Shown: positions 23,404 through 32,631 of the stretch, in pieces
How positions within the stretch are numbered: the first letter of the stretch is position 1
How the letters are laid out: every line of letters begins with the position of its first letter
Assembly: GCF_000622245.1 (NCBI RefSeq)
Contig: NZ_JHXW01000005.1
Coordinates: 1 to 64,000 of the forward strand
DNA length: 64,000 nt
From: Fusobacterium perfoetens ATCC 29250
Lineage (GTDB): Bacteria > Fusobacteriota > Fusobacteriia > Fusobacteriales > Fusobacteriaceae
Direction of reading: 5' to 3'
The notes under the pieces: model-generated
Database searches by the model: none
Seen by the model: the letters and a program-made list of their open reading frames with translations, nothing else
What the model was told of the DNA's origin: nothing
Made by a program: the position numbers and the translations under genes

Positions 23404-26379
23404 ATGAAAATCAAAAGAAAATATATAAAAAATCCTCTATTTCAAGTTGCTCTTGTATTACTTTTAACAAGTTGTGGAGGAGGGGGTGGTGGAGGAAGTG
23501 CTGCTCCTGTTCGTGATAACAATATGAGACCTGTCATCCTTCCAGAAAGAAAGCCTAACTTAGGAGCAAATCCCGAAGTAAATCCCGATAAAGATATTCA
23601 TGAAGTAAATGGAATTATTTTTGGAAAAAGTTTACCATCTAATCTTACATATTCAAATCCTGATATTAAACCTGTAGCACATGATGGAAAAGGATTGATG
23701 GTTGGTATTCTTGATAGTGATTTTGTAAAATATAAAGATAGAATTGCAAAAACATATGGGGATAAAGGTGTAGAAATTGACTTTTTACCAAAGGGAAATG
23801 ACCATCACACTTACCATGGTGAAGGGGTATTAGATACATTATTACAAGGAATAGCCCCTAAAGTTGTAGCAAGTAGTTTAAGTGAAAATGATAATGGAAA
23901 TAATGTTATAAGATACCGTCTTGAAGACTATAAAAAGATTTTAGAAAAAATGAAAGAAAATGATGGAGATGGTCCTAAAAAATTAAAAGTCTTTAATCAG
24001 TCTTGGGGAAGTAGTTTAAGCTATAGAGATGAAATAAATTTCTTTGGAGATAAAGATAAACTTACTGGAAAAGTAAAATTAAATGAAGAAAAAAGAAATA
24101 CTATTTATAGAGCTTTTTCTTCTGTTAAAACTGGTGATGTTAATAGAGAAATTATCCCATCTGGAAAAGAGGCTCTTAATTTTTATGAAGAGGCTATAAG
24201 AAATGAAAATGCTCTTTTTGTATGGGCTAATGGAAATTATGATAGTAATGGAAATGTTATTTATAATGGACAACTTCAATCAGCAGCTCCTCTTGTAAAA
24301 AGTTCTTTAGAAAAAGGTTGGATATCTGTAGTAGGTGTTGATGGAAAAAATAATAATAAAGATTATAATGCTCATTTGGCCTATGCTGGAGCTGTAAAAA
24401 ATTGGGCTATAGCTGCTCCTGGAGAATCTACTCTTAATTATGAAGGAAAAAGTCATATTGGTTCATCTTTTGCTGCTCCTAGAGTTAGTAATGCAGCTGT
24501 ACAAGTGGCTAGTAAATTTGATTGGATGACAAATAATGATGTTAGATTAACTTTATTTACAACAACTAATAAAGTTGGAGTTGGAGATAAAGAAACAGAA
24601 GAAAATAGATATAAAGATTATGAACCAACAGAAAGTCATGGTTGGGGAGTTTTAAATCTTCAAAGAGCTTTAAAAGGACCTGGAGCTTTTTTAGAAAAAA
24701 TATTGAAAACTGATAATTTTACTGCAAATATTCCAGAGGGAAAAACTTCATATTTTGAAAATAATATTTGGGGAAATGCTGGATTAAAAAAGCTTGGACA
24801 AGGAACTTTAGTTCTTACTGGAGAAAATACTTTTAGTGGAAAAAGTAAAATTGAAAATGGTTCTTTAGAAATATATAAAAAACATTATTCTGGAATTGAT
24901 ATTGAAAAAAATGGAACTTTAGTTTTACATAATAATGCTTCTGTTGGATTTGGAGATTTATATATTCCTAGTGTTGTTACAAATGGTGGAACATTAAATA
25001 TTGTTGGAAAAGAAGCATATATTGAAAACTATAAAAATGACAGTGGAAAAATTAATTTAAAAGAAAACTCTCATTTAAATATAAAGAAAGCTGATATTGA
25101 AAATTTACATGTAAATGTTTATTCTGAAAATTATGTATCTCCAAAGGAGAAAAAAGTTGAATTAATAAAGGCTGAGGAATTAGTTGGAAATATTAAAGAT
25201 GTTGAAATAAATGGAATGAGAAAAATATCTTTAGATAGAGAAAATAATAATTTAGTAGCTAGTATTTCAAGAGAAAATGCTGTTGAATATTTAGGAAATG
25301 CTCCTACTAATTCAAAAGATACTGCTAGAAAAATTGAAGTTACTTTAAAAGAGTTAGATGAAAAATATAATAATGGAAGCATTAGTGAAGATGAAAAAGA
25401 ATTAGGAAATGGAATTCTTTCTATGTCTATTGACAAATTTAAAAATGCCACAGAAATAGCTTCAGGAGAAATTTATGCTTCTGCTCAAGCTTTAAGTTTT
25501 ATACAAGCTCAAAATATAAATAAAACTTTATCAAATCATCTTGCTAGTTTAAATGATTTCTATAATAGTGATTATGAATGGCAAGGTTGGTCTATTTTCC
25601 AAGGCTCTAGTGGAAAATTAAAAGAAGATGGATATATTTCTGCTGATACAAAAATAAATGGTGGACATTTTGGAATAGATAGAAGAGTTGGAAATAACCA
25701 AGTTGGAGTTGCTATGTCTTATGGAAAAGGATATGGAGATTTTGAAAACTATGGTGGAAAATATAGAAGTGACTCTATTGGAATCTCTATTTATGGAAAA
25801 GAATATTTTGCTGATAACTTCTATGCTTTAGGACGTATTGGTATAACTCATTTTGATACAACAGTTAACCGTGCTTTACTTACTAGAAAAGGTGATGTAG
25901 AGTTTGGAAAAATAAAACATAGTGATAATATGGTTTCTACTTATCTTGAAGTTGGAAAACATTTTGAATATATTACTCCTTACATAGGATACTCTATGGA
26001 TTATTTAAGAAGAGGGGATTTTAATGAAAGTGGTGCATCTTGGGGTATTGTTGCTGATGATAAAGATTACTTTAAACAAAATCTAATCTTTGGATTACAA
26101 GGAGAACAAAAGATTTCCGATATTACTTTCAATTACCATTTATCACAATTAGTTAATATTGGAGATAGAGATTTAAGCTTTAAGGGACATTTTACTGATG
26201 GAAAAACTACTCATACTTTCAGAGGAATTAACCAAGTTAAAAATACTAGTTGGATAGGTACAGGAGTTACTAAAGAATTTACTGAAAACTTTGGGGTTTC
26301 TGTTAATCTAGATATTAGATTAGAGGAATTTAAAAGTGCTGATACTGTTTATTCAACAAAAATGTATTTCCGTTTTTAA
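23404..26379 (+). CDS. Subtilisin-like serine protease autotransporter (lipoprotein type)
   Basis: 991 residues. Lipobox LTSC (Cys24) followed by seven glycines, then an S8 peptidase domain with the triad D104 (GILDSD), H138 (YHGEGV) and S355 (GSSFAAPR); oxyanion asparagine in WANGN (N276). A passenger repeat GLKKLGQGTLVLTGENTFSG (about 460-480) precedes a linker and a C-terminal autotransporter barrel (about 720-991) ending YFRF. It resembles fusobacterial fusolisin-type proteases that degrade host proteins or process surface proteins. AAAGGAG ribosome site. Co-transcribed with the DUF535 gene 12 nt downstream. Confidence 0.93.
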   Translation: MKIKRKYIKNPLFQVALVLLLTSCGGGGGGGSAAPVRDNNMRPVILPERKPNLGANPEVNPDKDIHEVNGIIFGKSLPSNLTYSNPDIKPVAHDGKGLMVGILDSDFVKYKDRIAKTYGDKGVEIDFLPKGNDHHTYHGEGVLDTLLQGIAPKVVASSLSENDNGNNVIRYRLEDYKKILEKMKENDGDGPKKLKVFNQSWGSSLSYRDEINFFGDKDKLTGKVKLNEEKRNTIYRAFSSVKTGDVNREIIPSGKEALNFYEEAIRNENALFVWANGNYDSNGNVIYNGQLQSAAPLVKSSLEKGWISVVGVDGKNNNKDYNAHLAYAGAVKNWAIAAPGESTLNYEGKSHIGSSFAAPRVSNAAVQVASKFDWMTNNDVRLTLFTTTNKVGVGDKETEENRYKDYEPTESHGWGVLNLQRALKGPGAFLEKILKTDNFTANIPEGKTSYFENNIWGNAGLKKLGQGTLVLTGENTFSGKSKIENGSLEIYKKHYSGIDIEKNGTLVLHNNASVGFGDLYIPSVVTNGGTLNIVGKEAYIENYKNDSGKINLKENSHLNIKKADIENLHVNVYSENYVSPKEKKVELIKAEELVGNIKDVEINGMRKISLDRENNNLVASISRENAVEYLGNAPTNSKDTARKIEVTLKELDEKYNNGSISEDEKELGNGILSMSIDKFKNATEIASGEIYASAQALSFIQAQNINKTLSNHLASLNDFYNSDYEWQGWSIFQGSSGKLKEDGYISADTKINGGHFGIDRRVGNNQVGVAMSYGKGYGDFENYGGKYRSDSIGISIYGKEYFADNFYALGRIGITHFDTTVNRALLTRKGDVEFGKIKHSDNMVSTYLEVGKHFEYITPYIGYSMDYLRRGDFNESGASWGIVADDKDYFKQNLIFGLQGEQKISDITFNYHLSQLVNIGDRDLSFKGHFTDGKTTHTFRGINQVKNTSWIGTGVTKEFTENFGVSVNLDIRLEEFKSADTVYSTKMYFRF

Positions 26380-26391
26380 TTGGGAGTATAA

Positions 26392-27276
26392 ATGAAAAAA
26401 GAAATTAATTTTTATTACTCTGTAATTAAAAAAGGAAGGAACAAAGGAGAATTAAACACACTTAAAACACAAATCAAATATACAATTAGGTTTATTTTAC
26501 TCTACCAACATGCTAAAAAATTGGCTAATTTCATCATTAGTCATAAATATTTAAAAGATGAAGTTTACAGATATCCTGTACTTTGTAGTAAAATCCATAG
26601 ACCTTACCTTACTAATAGTTTAAATACTAGAGAAAAGGTTGATTCTATAATATCTTCATATTCTTTATTAGATAAATTATTCTCTCAAAATTTATTAAAA
26701 GATATTTATAGAAATGGAAATTTAGAAATTTGTTCTTTTACTGGAAAAGATGGAAATTTATTTAAAATTATTTTAAAACTTTATCCTAATTATGATAAAG
26801 AGGGTGAATTTACTTTAATTTGCTATAACCATCTTGATAAACCTTTGGCTAAACTTACTTTTGGATTTCATAATAATGAAATTATAATTGGAGGTTTACA
26901 AGGTTTAGAAAAAGGTGAGGACAAAGAATTAATAAAGGAAGCTACAAAAAATATGTATGGACTTTTTCCAAAGAAATTACTTCTTGAAATACTATATTTC
27001 CTATTCCCAAACCACACCAAAATAGGAGTTGGAAAAAACAAACATATTTACTTTTCTATAAGATACAAACATAGGAAAGAAAAGAAAATACATGCTGATT
27101 ATGATAATTTTTGGGAAAGCATAAATGGCATTAATAAAAATGGACTTTGGTTACTTCCAAGAAATATAGAGAGAAAAAATCTACTAGAAATACCTGTTAA
27201 AAAACGTTCTCTCTATACAAAAAGATTTACCCTTTTAGAAGAGATTAAAAATTCTGTTGAAAATTTAACTAATTAG
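26392..27276 (+). CDS. VirK/YbjX family protein (DUF535)
   Basis: 294 residues, no signal peptide or membrane helix seen. Features of DUF535: basic N-terminal region, HRPYLTNSLNTREKVDSIISSYS, LTFGFHNNEIIIGGLQG, and a C-terminal GVGKNKHIYFSIRYKHRKEK / IHADYDNFWESING. Shigella VirK is reported to support production or localisation of the autotransporter IcsA. Here the gene follows an autotransporter protease by 12 nt, so a role in autotransporter biogenesis is plausible but inferred from context. Confidence 0.85.
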   Translation: MKKEINFYYSVIKKGRNKGELNTLKTQIKYTIRFILLYQHAKKLANFIISHKYLKDEVYRYPVLCSKIHRPYLTNSLNTREKVDSIISSYSLLDKLFSQNLLKDIYRNGNLEICSFTGKDGNLFKIILKLYPNYDKEGEFTLICYNHLDKPLAKLTFGFHNNEIIIGGLQGLEKGEDKELIKEATKNMYGLFPKKLLLEILYFLFPNHTKIGVGKNKHIYFSIRYKHRKEKKIHADYDNFWESINGINKNGLWLLPRNIERKNLLEIPVKKRSLYTKRFTLLEEIKNSVENLTN

Positions 27277-27282
27277 AAAAAT

Positions 27283-27314
27283 AGGAGATAATGCAATTTT
27301 ATGCAGTATCTCCT
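27283..27314 (+). terminator. Terminator of the protease-DUF535 unit
   Basis: AGGAGATA (27283-27290) pairs with TATCTCCT (27307-27314), then GTTTTTTT. Confidence 0.85.
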
Positions 27315-27330
27315 GTTTTTTTATAAAAAT

Positions 27331-27843
27331 TTATTTAACGTTTTTATACTTTCCTATTATTGTAGCCTCATCTAAAATATGCCCTTCCATTGCTTTATAA
27401 AGTTCATTTAGATAGAATCCATTTTCTAAATCTAATTCTTTATCTAAAGCATATAAAGTGAAAGTATAATCATGCTCTTTATCTGGAGGAGCTGGCCCAC
27501 CAAAATGAGAAGCATCTGCTTTTGATAATCCTCCCATTGAAGATATCCAACTGTTAACTCCTTGGATAATATCTTTATTTTCTAAACTTGCATTCTCTTC
27601 TAATTTATTTAAATCTCCTGGAATAATTGCTGTCCAATGTATCCAAGTAAATCCTGTAACTGGTATAGCATCATGGTCTATCATTACTAAAGCATATGAT
27701 TTTGTTCCTTCTGGTGTATTTTTCCACTCTAATGGTAAAGAAAGTGATGGCATTCCATTAAGTTTTTCTGTTCCATGAACTCCATATTTTTCTAAAATAT
27801 ATCCATTTTCTATCCCTTTACTAATTAATTCTAATTTTTTCAT
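27331..27843 (-). CDS. YbhB/YbcL family PEBP-like protein
   Basis: 170 residues, cytoplasmic, Raf-kinase-inhibitor-like fold. Motifs VMIDHDAIPVTGFTWIHWTA and HFGGPAPPDKEHDYTFTLYA form the conserved anion pocket of phosphatidylethanolamine-binding proteins. The bacterial function is unknown. Follows an HxlR regulator by about 40 nt on the same strand, so it is probably the regulator's target. Confidence 0.9.
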   Translation of the reverse strand: MKKLELISKGIENGYILEKYGVHGTEKLNGMPSLSLPLEWKNTPEGTKSYALVMIDHDAIPVTGFTWIHWTAIIPGDLNKLEENASLENKDIIQGVNSWISSMGGLSKADASHFGGPAPPDKEHDYTFTLYALDKELDLENGFYLNELYKAMEGHILDEATIIGKYKNVK

Positions 27844-27882
27844 AATTGTATACCTCCTGTAGTTTTCTTTTAGGATATCATA

Positions 27883-28215
27883 TTATTCATCTTTTGTGAA
27901 TAACTGACTTTTTTGTAAGTATTCTATCCCTAGTTCTTGAGTTTTTGCAAGAATTGGAATTAACTTCCAACCAAAGTCTGTCAATCTATATTCTGTATGT
28001 TTTGGATATTCTAAAAATTCTATTTTTTCTAAAACTCCATATTTTATCAATTCATTTATATGTTGAATTAACATTTTTTCATTACAGTTTAGTATATCTT
28101 TTTTTAAATCTGTTAGCCTTTGATTCCCTAATCTAGCTCTCCATACTATCATAGGTGCCCATTTTCCTTTTAAAATATGAAATATTAGTTCAAGTGGACA
28201 AGTAATCTCTCTCAT
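27883..28215 (-). CDS. HxlR-family transcriptional regulator
   Basis: 110 residues, winged helix. CPLELIFHILKGKWAPMIVW and a HINELIKYGVLEKIEFLEYP / HTEYRLTDFGWKLIPIL wing are characteristic. The N-terminal cysteine (CPLE) at the position used by redox- or aldehyde-sensing HxlR members is present. First gene of a unit with the PEBP-like gene. Confidence 0.92.
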   Translation of the reverse strand: MREITCPLELIFHILKGKWAPMIVWRARLGNQRLTDLKKDILNCNEKMLIQHINELIKYGVLEKIEFLEYPKHTEYRLTDFGWKLIPILAKTQELGIEYLQKSQLFTKDE

Positions 28216-28244
28216 TAAATCTCCTTTATTTATAGTTTATTTTT

Positions 28245-28253
28245 ATTATATCA
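28245..28253 (-). promoter_or_regulatory. Extended -10 promoter, HxlR gene
   Basis: Minus strand TGATATAAT (TGnTATAAT), about 30 nt before the start codon. Confidence 0.5.
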
Positions 28254-28351
28254 TAAAATTTTATTAGTTATAAAAAATATTCCTTTTATGTATATTTACT
28301 AATTTAAGATAAAATAAAACATATGTATTTTAAAAGTTAAGGGGTAAATAT

Positions 28352-28612
28352 ATGAGTAACAGATTAATGATTTATGACAAAAGCTATATTGAAACTGTAA
28401 GTATTTTAAAAAGTAAGAGAAAGAAGATGTATACTCAAAAAGAATTTGCTAAATTGCTTGGAGTAACTCAAAAGACTATAAGTTATTATGAAAATTGTCA
28501 AAGTGAATTAAATTTTAAATTATTTATTAAAATATGTCATCTTTTACAAATAAATTTCTTTTTAGATTTTTCAAAATTATTTTTAAATGAATATAGTAAA
28601 TCTAATAAATAA
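28352..28612 (+). CDS. Small XRE-family helix-turn-helix protein
   Basis: 86 residues. HTH at about 25-65 (YTQKEFAKLLGVTQKTISYYE, then LNFKLFIKICHLLQINFFLD). AAGGGG ribosome site. No further domain. A gene of unknown family follows 75 nt later on the same strand. Confidence 0.85.
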   Translation: MSNRLMIYDKSYIETVSILKSKRKKMYTQKEFAKLLGVTQKTISYYENCQSELNFKLFIKICHLLQINFFLDFSKLFLNEYSKSNK

Positions 28613-28687
28613 TATTCTAAGTTGGTATATTTAAAAGAATTTATTAAAATAATCTTAGCTTAGAAATATTTTATCAGGGAGGATATT

Positions 28688-29128
28688 ATGGAATTAAAAA
28701 ATTGTTTGGTAAAAGCTAGCTTTATGACTTCTAGTAGAAGTAAAATTTGTTCAGAGGGAATTATTTTTAAGAATGAAAATGAATTGGGAATAATTTTGCC
28801 TTTGATTGATATTGATTTTGATAGGGAATATTTTACTTGTGTGGAAATTGAGGGAATTAATTATCCTAGAGAATTTGAATTTTCTTTAAGAAAAGATATT
28901 GTTATTTTGAAAAATGAAAATTTAATGTATGTTCCTTTAGATGAAATTTATTTTTATAACTGTATCATTCATAAGGAGAAAGTCTATACTAAAAAAGAGC
29001 TAGCAAATATAGTTTATTGTACAGAAAATGATTTTACTAAAAATCCTAATGAGCTTTTAAAATTAAAACAAAATAGAGAGGTGATAGTGGATTATAGAAG
29101 TATTGTGGATATTTTAGAAGATATGTAA
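28688..29128 (+). CDS. Hypothetical protein downstream of an XRE regulator
   Basis: 146 residues, acidic, soluble, no signal peptide. I do not recognise the family. It has a strand-rich N-terminal half (IIFKNENELGIILPLIDIDF and FEFSLRKDIVILKNENLMYV) and a charged, helical C-terminal tail ending YRSIVDILEDM. GGGAGG ribosome site. It may form a pair with the preceding HTH gene; an imperfect inverted repeat (AATATTCTAAG / CTTAGAAATATT) lies between them at about 28610-28672. Confidence 0.6.
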   Translation: MELKNCLVKASFMTSSRSKICSEGIIFKNENELGIILPLIDIDFDREYFTCVEIEGINYPREFEFSLRKDIVILKNENLMYVPLDEIYFYNCIIHKEKVYTKKELANIVYCTENDFTKNPNELLKLKQNREVIVDYRSIVDILEDM

Positions 29129-29144
29129 AGGGGGGAATGTGGAA

Positions 29145-29173
29145 AGAAGGTGCTTTTATGAGAGGCACCTTCT
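29145..29173. terminator. Hairpin between converging units, likely terminator
   Basis: AGAAGGTGC (29145-29153) pairs with GCACCTTCT (29165-29173). T-runs on either side are weak. It ends both the hypothetical gene (+) and the long polysaccharide unit A (-). Confidence 0.6.
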
Positions 29174-29181
29174 CTTCGATT

Positions 29182-30216
29182 TTACAATATATAATCCATT
29201 TCTTTTAATTGTTTTTCTAAATTTTTTATTCTAGTATTTACATTATTTTTTGTAATTCTATATTCATCTTCTTTTATAAAATCTATTAATTTTTGGCTTA
29301 CTTCTGGAGAATAGTGACTTTTATCTCCATAATTATCAAAATTATGTGTAATTTCTTTAACATCTTGGAAATCATAAATTTTTACATTTTTGTATTTTGA
29401 AATATCTTCTACTAAAAATTTTTTAAATGCCATATATTTTTCTAATGTGTTTTCTTTTATCATATTTTGAAATGCTAAAATAGAATATGGTGGAAAAAAT
29501 AATATTATATTTTTATCTTTATTTTTTTCTAATATTGTTTTTAAATTTTGATTATAATTTTCTTCCATTTCTTTTGAATAATTTTCTAAATTTAAATCTT
29601 CTTTTAACTTTATATTTAAAATTTTTTCTCTTTTTAAAACTTCAGCTTTTGAATATTTATATTGATATCCTAATTTAAATTTTTCTTCTACTCTATCTTT
29701 ATATTTAAAATTATATAATACTAATTTTAAACTCTGTTTAAATACACCTATATTACTTAAATATTTCCAATTATCTTTTAAAGTTAATTTTTCTTTATAT
29801 AAATGTTTAGGCATTTCAACATTAGCTTTAACATCTCCAAATCCCCATAAATCTATTCCTATCATAATATTTTTTATTTTAAAATTATCTATGCTATCTA
29901 ATACAAACTTTATATCTTCCTGATTTGCACTACTCATTGTTAACTTTACTATATCATAATTTAACATTTTTTTTATATAATTTTCATCAAAGTTTCTTGT
30001 TATAGAACTTCCTATTAAAATACTATCAAAATTTCTATTTCTTATTAAACCTGCATTCAAATATCTTTCTTCACTTCTAAAATATCCTATTTTATATAAC
30101 TTTGGTATCCTATATTGTTGAAGAGGGTCTATTATATAATTAAAAGTTATAAAACTTCCTATTAAAAAAATTATAATTAATATTCTTATATAAAATTCTT
30201 TTTTTGATTTTAACAT
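29182..30216 (-). CDS. SGNH/DltD-like protein, MBOAT partner A
   Basis: 344 residues. One N-terminal membrane anchor (about 11-30), then an extracytoplasmic SGNH-like domain: block I SILIGSSITRNF, and the C-terminal GDKSHYSPE with the Asp-His pair. Such proteins (DltD, AlgJ/AlgX, PatB types) act with an MBOAT protein to transfer acyl groups onto exported polysaccharide. It is the last gene of unit A, 15 nt after the frameshifted MBOAT gene. Confidence 0.78.
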   Translation of the reverse strand: MLKSKKEFYIRILIIIFLIGSFITFNYIIDPLQQYRIPKLYKIGYFRSEERYLNAGLIRNRNFDSILIGSSITRNFDENYIKKMLNYDIVKLTMSSANQEDIKFVLDSIDNFKIKNIMIGIDLWGFGDVKANVEMPKHLYKEKLTLKDNWKYLSNIGVFKQSLKLVLYNFKYKDRVEEKFKLGYQYKYSKAEVLKREKILNIKLKEDLNLENYSKEMEENYNQNLKTILEKNKDKNIILFFPPYSILAFQNMIKENTLEKYMAFKKFLVEDISKYKNVKIYDFQDVKEITHNFDNYGDKSHYSPEVSQKLIDFIKEDEYRITKNNVNTRIKNLEKQLKEMDYIL

Positions 30217-30463
30217 ATTTTTTCCTTTCTTTTAAAAATTAAAATATAAAAATGTTGATATTCTATTCATAAAAATTAAACTCATAGAAATATAAATACC
30301 TATTTCATACTTGGAAAATCTTGTTTCTTTCTTTAAAATAGAATTTTTAAAAATTAAACTTAAAATTATAGAAAAAATTAATATCAAAAAAATAACTTTA
30401 TTTCCTAAATCATTATATATAAAAGTTTTATAATTTATACTTAAAAAATTAAAAATACTTTTT

Positions 30464-31654
30464 ATATCAAACATTCCTCTTATTACTTTTATTGCCACAT
30501 CTAGTGTTTCTGCTCTAAAGAATACCCATAATAGATTTACATAGTTAAATGTTATAAACCAACCTATTAATTTATTCATTTTTCTTCCTGAGGATTTCCA
30601 CATTCTATGGATTAATATTCCTAATCCATGTAGTCCTCCCCAGATTATAAAATTCCATCCTGCTCCATGCCATATTCCACTTGCTAAAAATATTATCAAT
30701 AGATTTATTAATGTCCTTCTTTTTCCATGTCTATTTCCTCCCAATGGGATATATAGATAGTTCATCATAAATCTTCCTAATGTCATATGCCATTTTTGCC
30801 AAAATTCTTGTATATTTGTTGATTTATATGGGGAATTAAAGTTTATTGGTAACACTATATTAAACATTAATCCTATTCCCATTGCCATATCACAATATCC
30901 ACTAAAATCAAAATATAATTGCATTGTATATGATATTGATGTTAACCATGCTTCTATAAAGTTTAAACTTTCCATCATATCAAAGCCTGCATTGGCAAAT
31001 GAAGCTATTGAATCGGCTATTATTACTTTTTTCGCTAGGCCTATTGAAAATAGATATAATCCTCTATTCATATTCTCATAGTTAATTAATTTATTTTTTT
31101 CATTTTCAAATTGTGGTAACATTTCTGTTGGTAATACTATTGGTCCTGCTATTAATTGTGGAAAAAATGTTACAAATAGTGAATAACTTAAAAAATCATA
31201 TCGTAAATTTTTTCTATAATAACTATCTATTACAAATGACAGTTGTTGGAATGTAAAAAATGATATTCCAAGTGGTAATAATATATGTAATAATGGAATA
31301 TTTGTTTTAAAAATATAATTTATATTTTCTACAAAGAAATCATAGTATTTATAATATCCTAATATTCCTAAATTAAATACTACTCCTAAGATTAGTAAAG
31401 ATTTTCTCTTAAGATACGACCCCCCCCCCATTTATATTTTTACTACTCATCATATTTCCAATAAAATAGTTTACTAATATTGAAACTACTATTAATATTG
31501 GATATTTTTTGTTAAAATATGAATAAAAATAAAGAGAGGCTATCACTAGCCATCCTTTAGCTATATTACATTTTCCAAATCTATTTAAATTAAAATATAC
31601 TATTAATACTATTGGTAAAAATAGAAATATAAATTCATATGAATTAAATAACAT
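30464..31654 (-). repeat. Direct repeat copy 1 (MBOAT N-terminal four-fifths)
   Basis: Near-identical at DNA level to 32903-34086 apart from the G-tract region around 31405-31440. Similarity stops abruptly after the codons for IRGMFDI; the C-terminal coding regions are unrelated except for the final FLYFNF. This indicates duplication followed by recombination or gene conversion. Confidence 0.85.
31420..31429 (-). repeat. Poly-G(10) contingency tract in MBOAT copy 1
   Basis: Ten consecutive C on the plus strand (G on the coding strand), in a window where other G/C runs mostly stay at six or less. Slippage by one base restores the reading frame. The intact copy 2 has no such tract at the equivalent place. 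Confidence 0.8.
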
Positions 31655-31656
31655 TG

Positions 31657-32610
31657 TTACTCCTTATCTATTAACACTTTTAATTTTTTTATTACTTTTT
31701 CTGTTCTAATTTTAGCCCCTTCTTTATTTAAATGATATATTGTATCATAAAAATACTTATCTTCTAAATAATAATTTTCTATTTTATCAGAAAAAGGAGT
31801 TTTATTATTTTTCATTTTTTTTTCAATTTCTTTTAATGTTTTAATACTTAAATTAGCAGAAGAGTTCTGCAACACTGGTGGAAAAAAGAATACTATTACT
31901 CCATTTTTTTCTAATTTAATTTTTTCTTTATAAAAAAATGTTAATATAGAATTATCTATCTTTTTCATAAATATTACTTGACCTTTTAAATTATTAATAA
32001 TAGGAAACTTATAGTGCTCTATATAATCTCCATTTTTATTATATCCTCTTCTATCATAAACAAAAATTTTACCATATAATTTATTAGATATTCCTGAATT
32101 TATTTGATTTAAAAAATAACTTTTTATATTTAAAATACAATAATATATTTCTCTTATTGTAATATTTTTTATTGATTTTCTATATTTTATAATATCTAAT
32201 AAATCTATTCCACCATATCCTTTACTATCATCTGAAAAATGATTATATTCTGGCATTATTATTAATATATCATCTTTTTTTAATTTTTTACTTATTTCTT
32301 TTAATGAAAATCTCATTCCAAAGCCAGCTCTTGTTCCTGCATTAATAACAGTATACTCATTAAATTCTTCTTTTATTAAATTACTATTAAATCCAAACCC
32401 AACATTACTTCCACCTAATAAAACTATTTTTTTCCCTTCTTTATTTAATAATTTCATTTTATCTATATGACCTAAAGAATAAGAAGTTTCTATATCTGGA
32501 ATAATATAAAACAATATCCCAAATAATATTGTTACATATATCATTCCTACTAAAGGAATAAATAATAGTGTCTTATAAAAATATTTTTTAGCCTCTTTAT
32601 ATATCATCAT
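31657..32610 (-). CDS. SGNH-like membrane-anchored protein, MBOAT partner B
   Basis: 317 residues; N-terminal membrane helix (about 14-36) and an extracytoplasmic domain with KIVLLGGSNVGFGFNSN (block I with serine), ILIIMPEYNHFSDDS and a C-terminal YDTIYHLNKEGAK that supplies the Asp-His pair. It is only distantly related to partner A at 29182. It follows MBOAT copy 2, so each MBOAT is paired with its own SGNH protein. Confidence 0.72.
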   Translation of the reverse strand: MMIYKEAKKYFYKTLLFIPLVGMIYVTILFGILFYIIPDIETSYSLGHIDKMKLLNKEGKKIVLLGGSNVGFGFNSNLIKEEFNEYTVINAGTRAGFGMRFSLKEISKKLKKDDILIIMPEYNHFSDDSKGYGGIDLLDIIKYRKSIKNITIREIYYCILNIKSYFLNQINSGISNKLYGKIFVYDRRGYNKNGDYIEHYKFPIINNLKGQVIFMKKIDNSILTFFYKEKIKLEKNGVIVFFFPPVLQNSSANLSIKTLKEIEKKMKNNKTPFSDKIENYYLEDKYFYDTIYHLNKEGAKIRTEKVIKKLKVLIDKE

Positions 32611-32631
32611 CTCAATAATATTTTCTCCTTT

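Larger units (their letters stand above)
30232..31654 (-). pseudogene. MBOAT O-acyltransferase, copy 1, out of frame at a G10 tract
   Basis: AlgI/DltB-type membrane-bound O-acyltransferase that moves an acyl group across the membrane for polysaccharide modification. Two frames together cover the family: residues 1-81 (31654-31409) and the rest (31431-30232). The frames break at ten G on the coding strand (31429-31420); nine or twelve would give one protein (473 residues with nine). Catalytic histidine in ASGIWHGAGW, plus WQKWHMTLGRF and PLGGNRHGKRR, are intact. The break at a G tract suggests phase variation, currently OFF. A homopolymer sequencing error is the alternative. Confidence 0.85.

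Noticed and set aside
29130-29135. Third poly-G contingency tract (G6)
   Set aside because: Only six bases, outside any coding region and after a stop codon.
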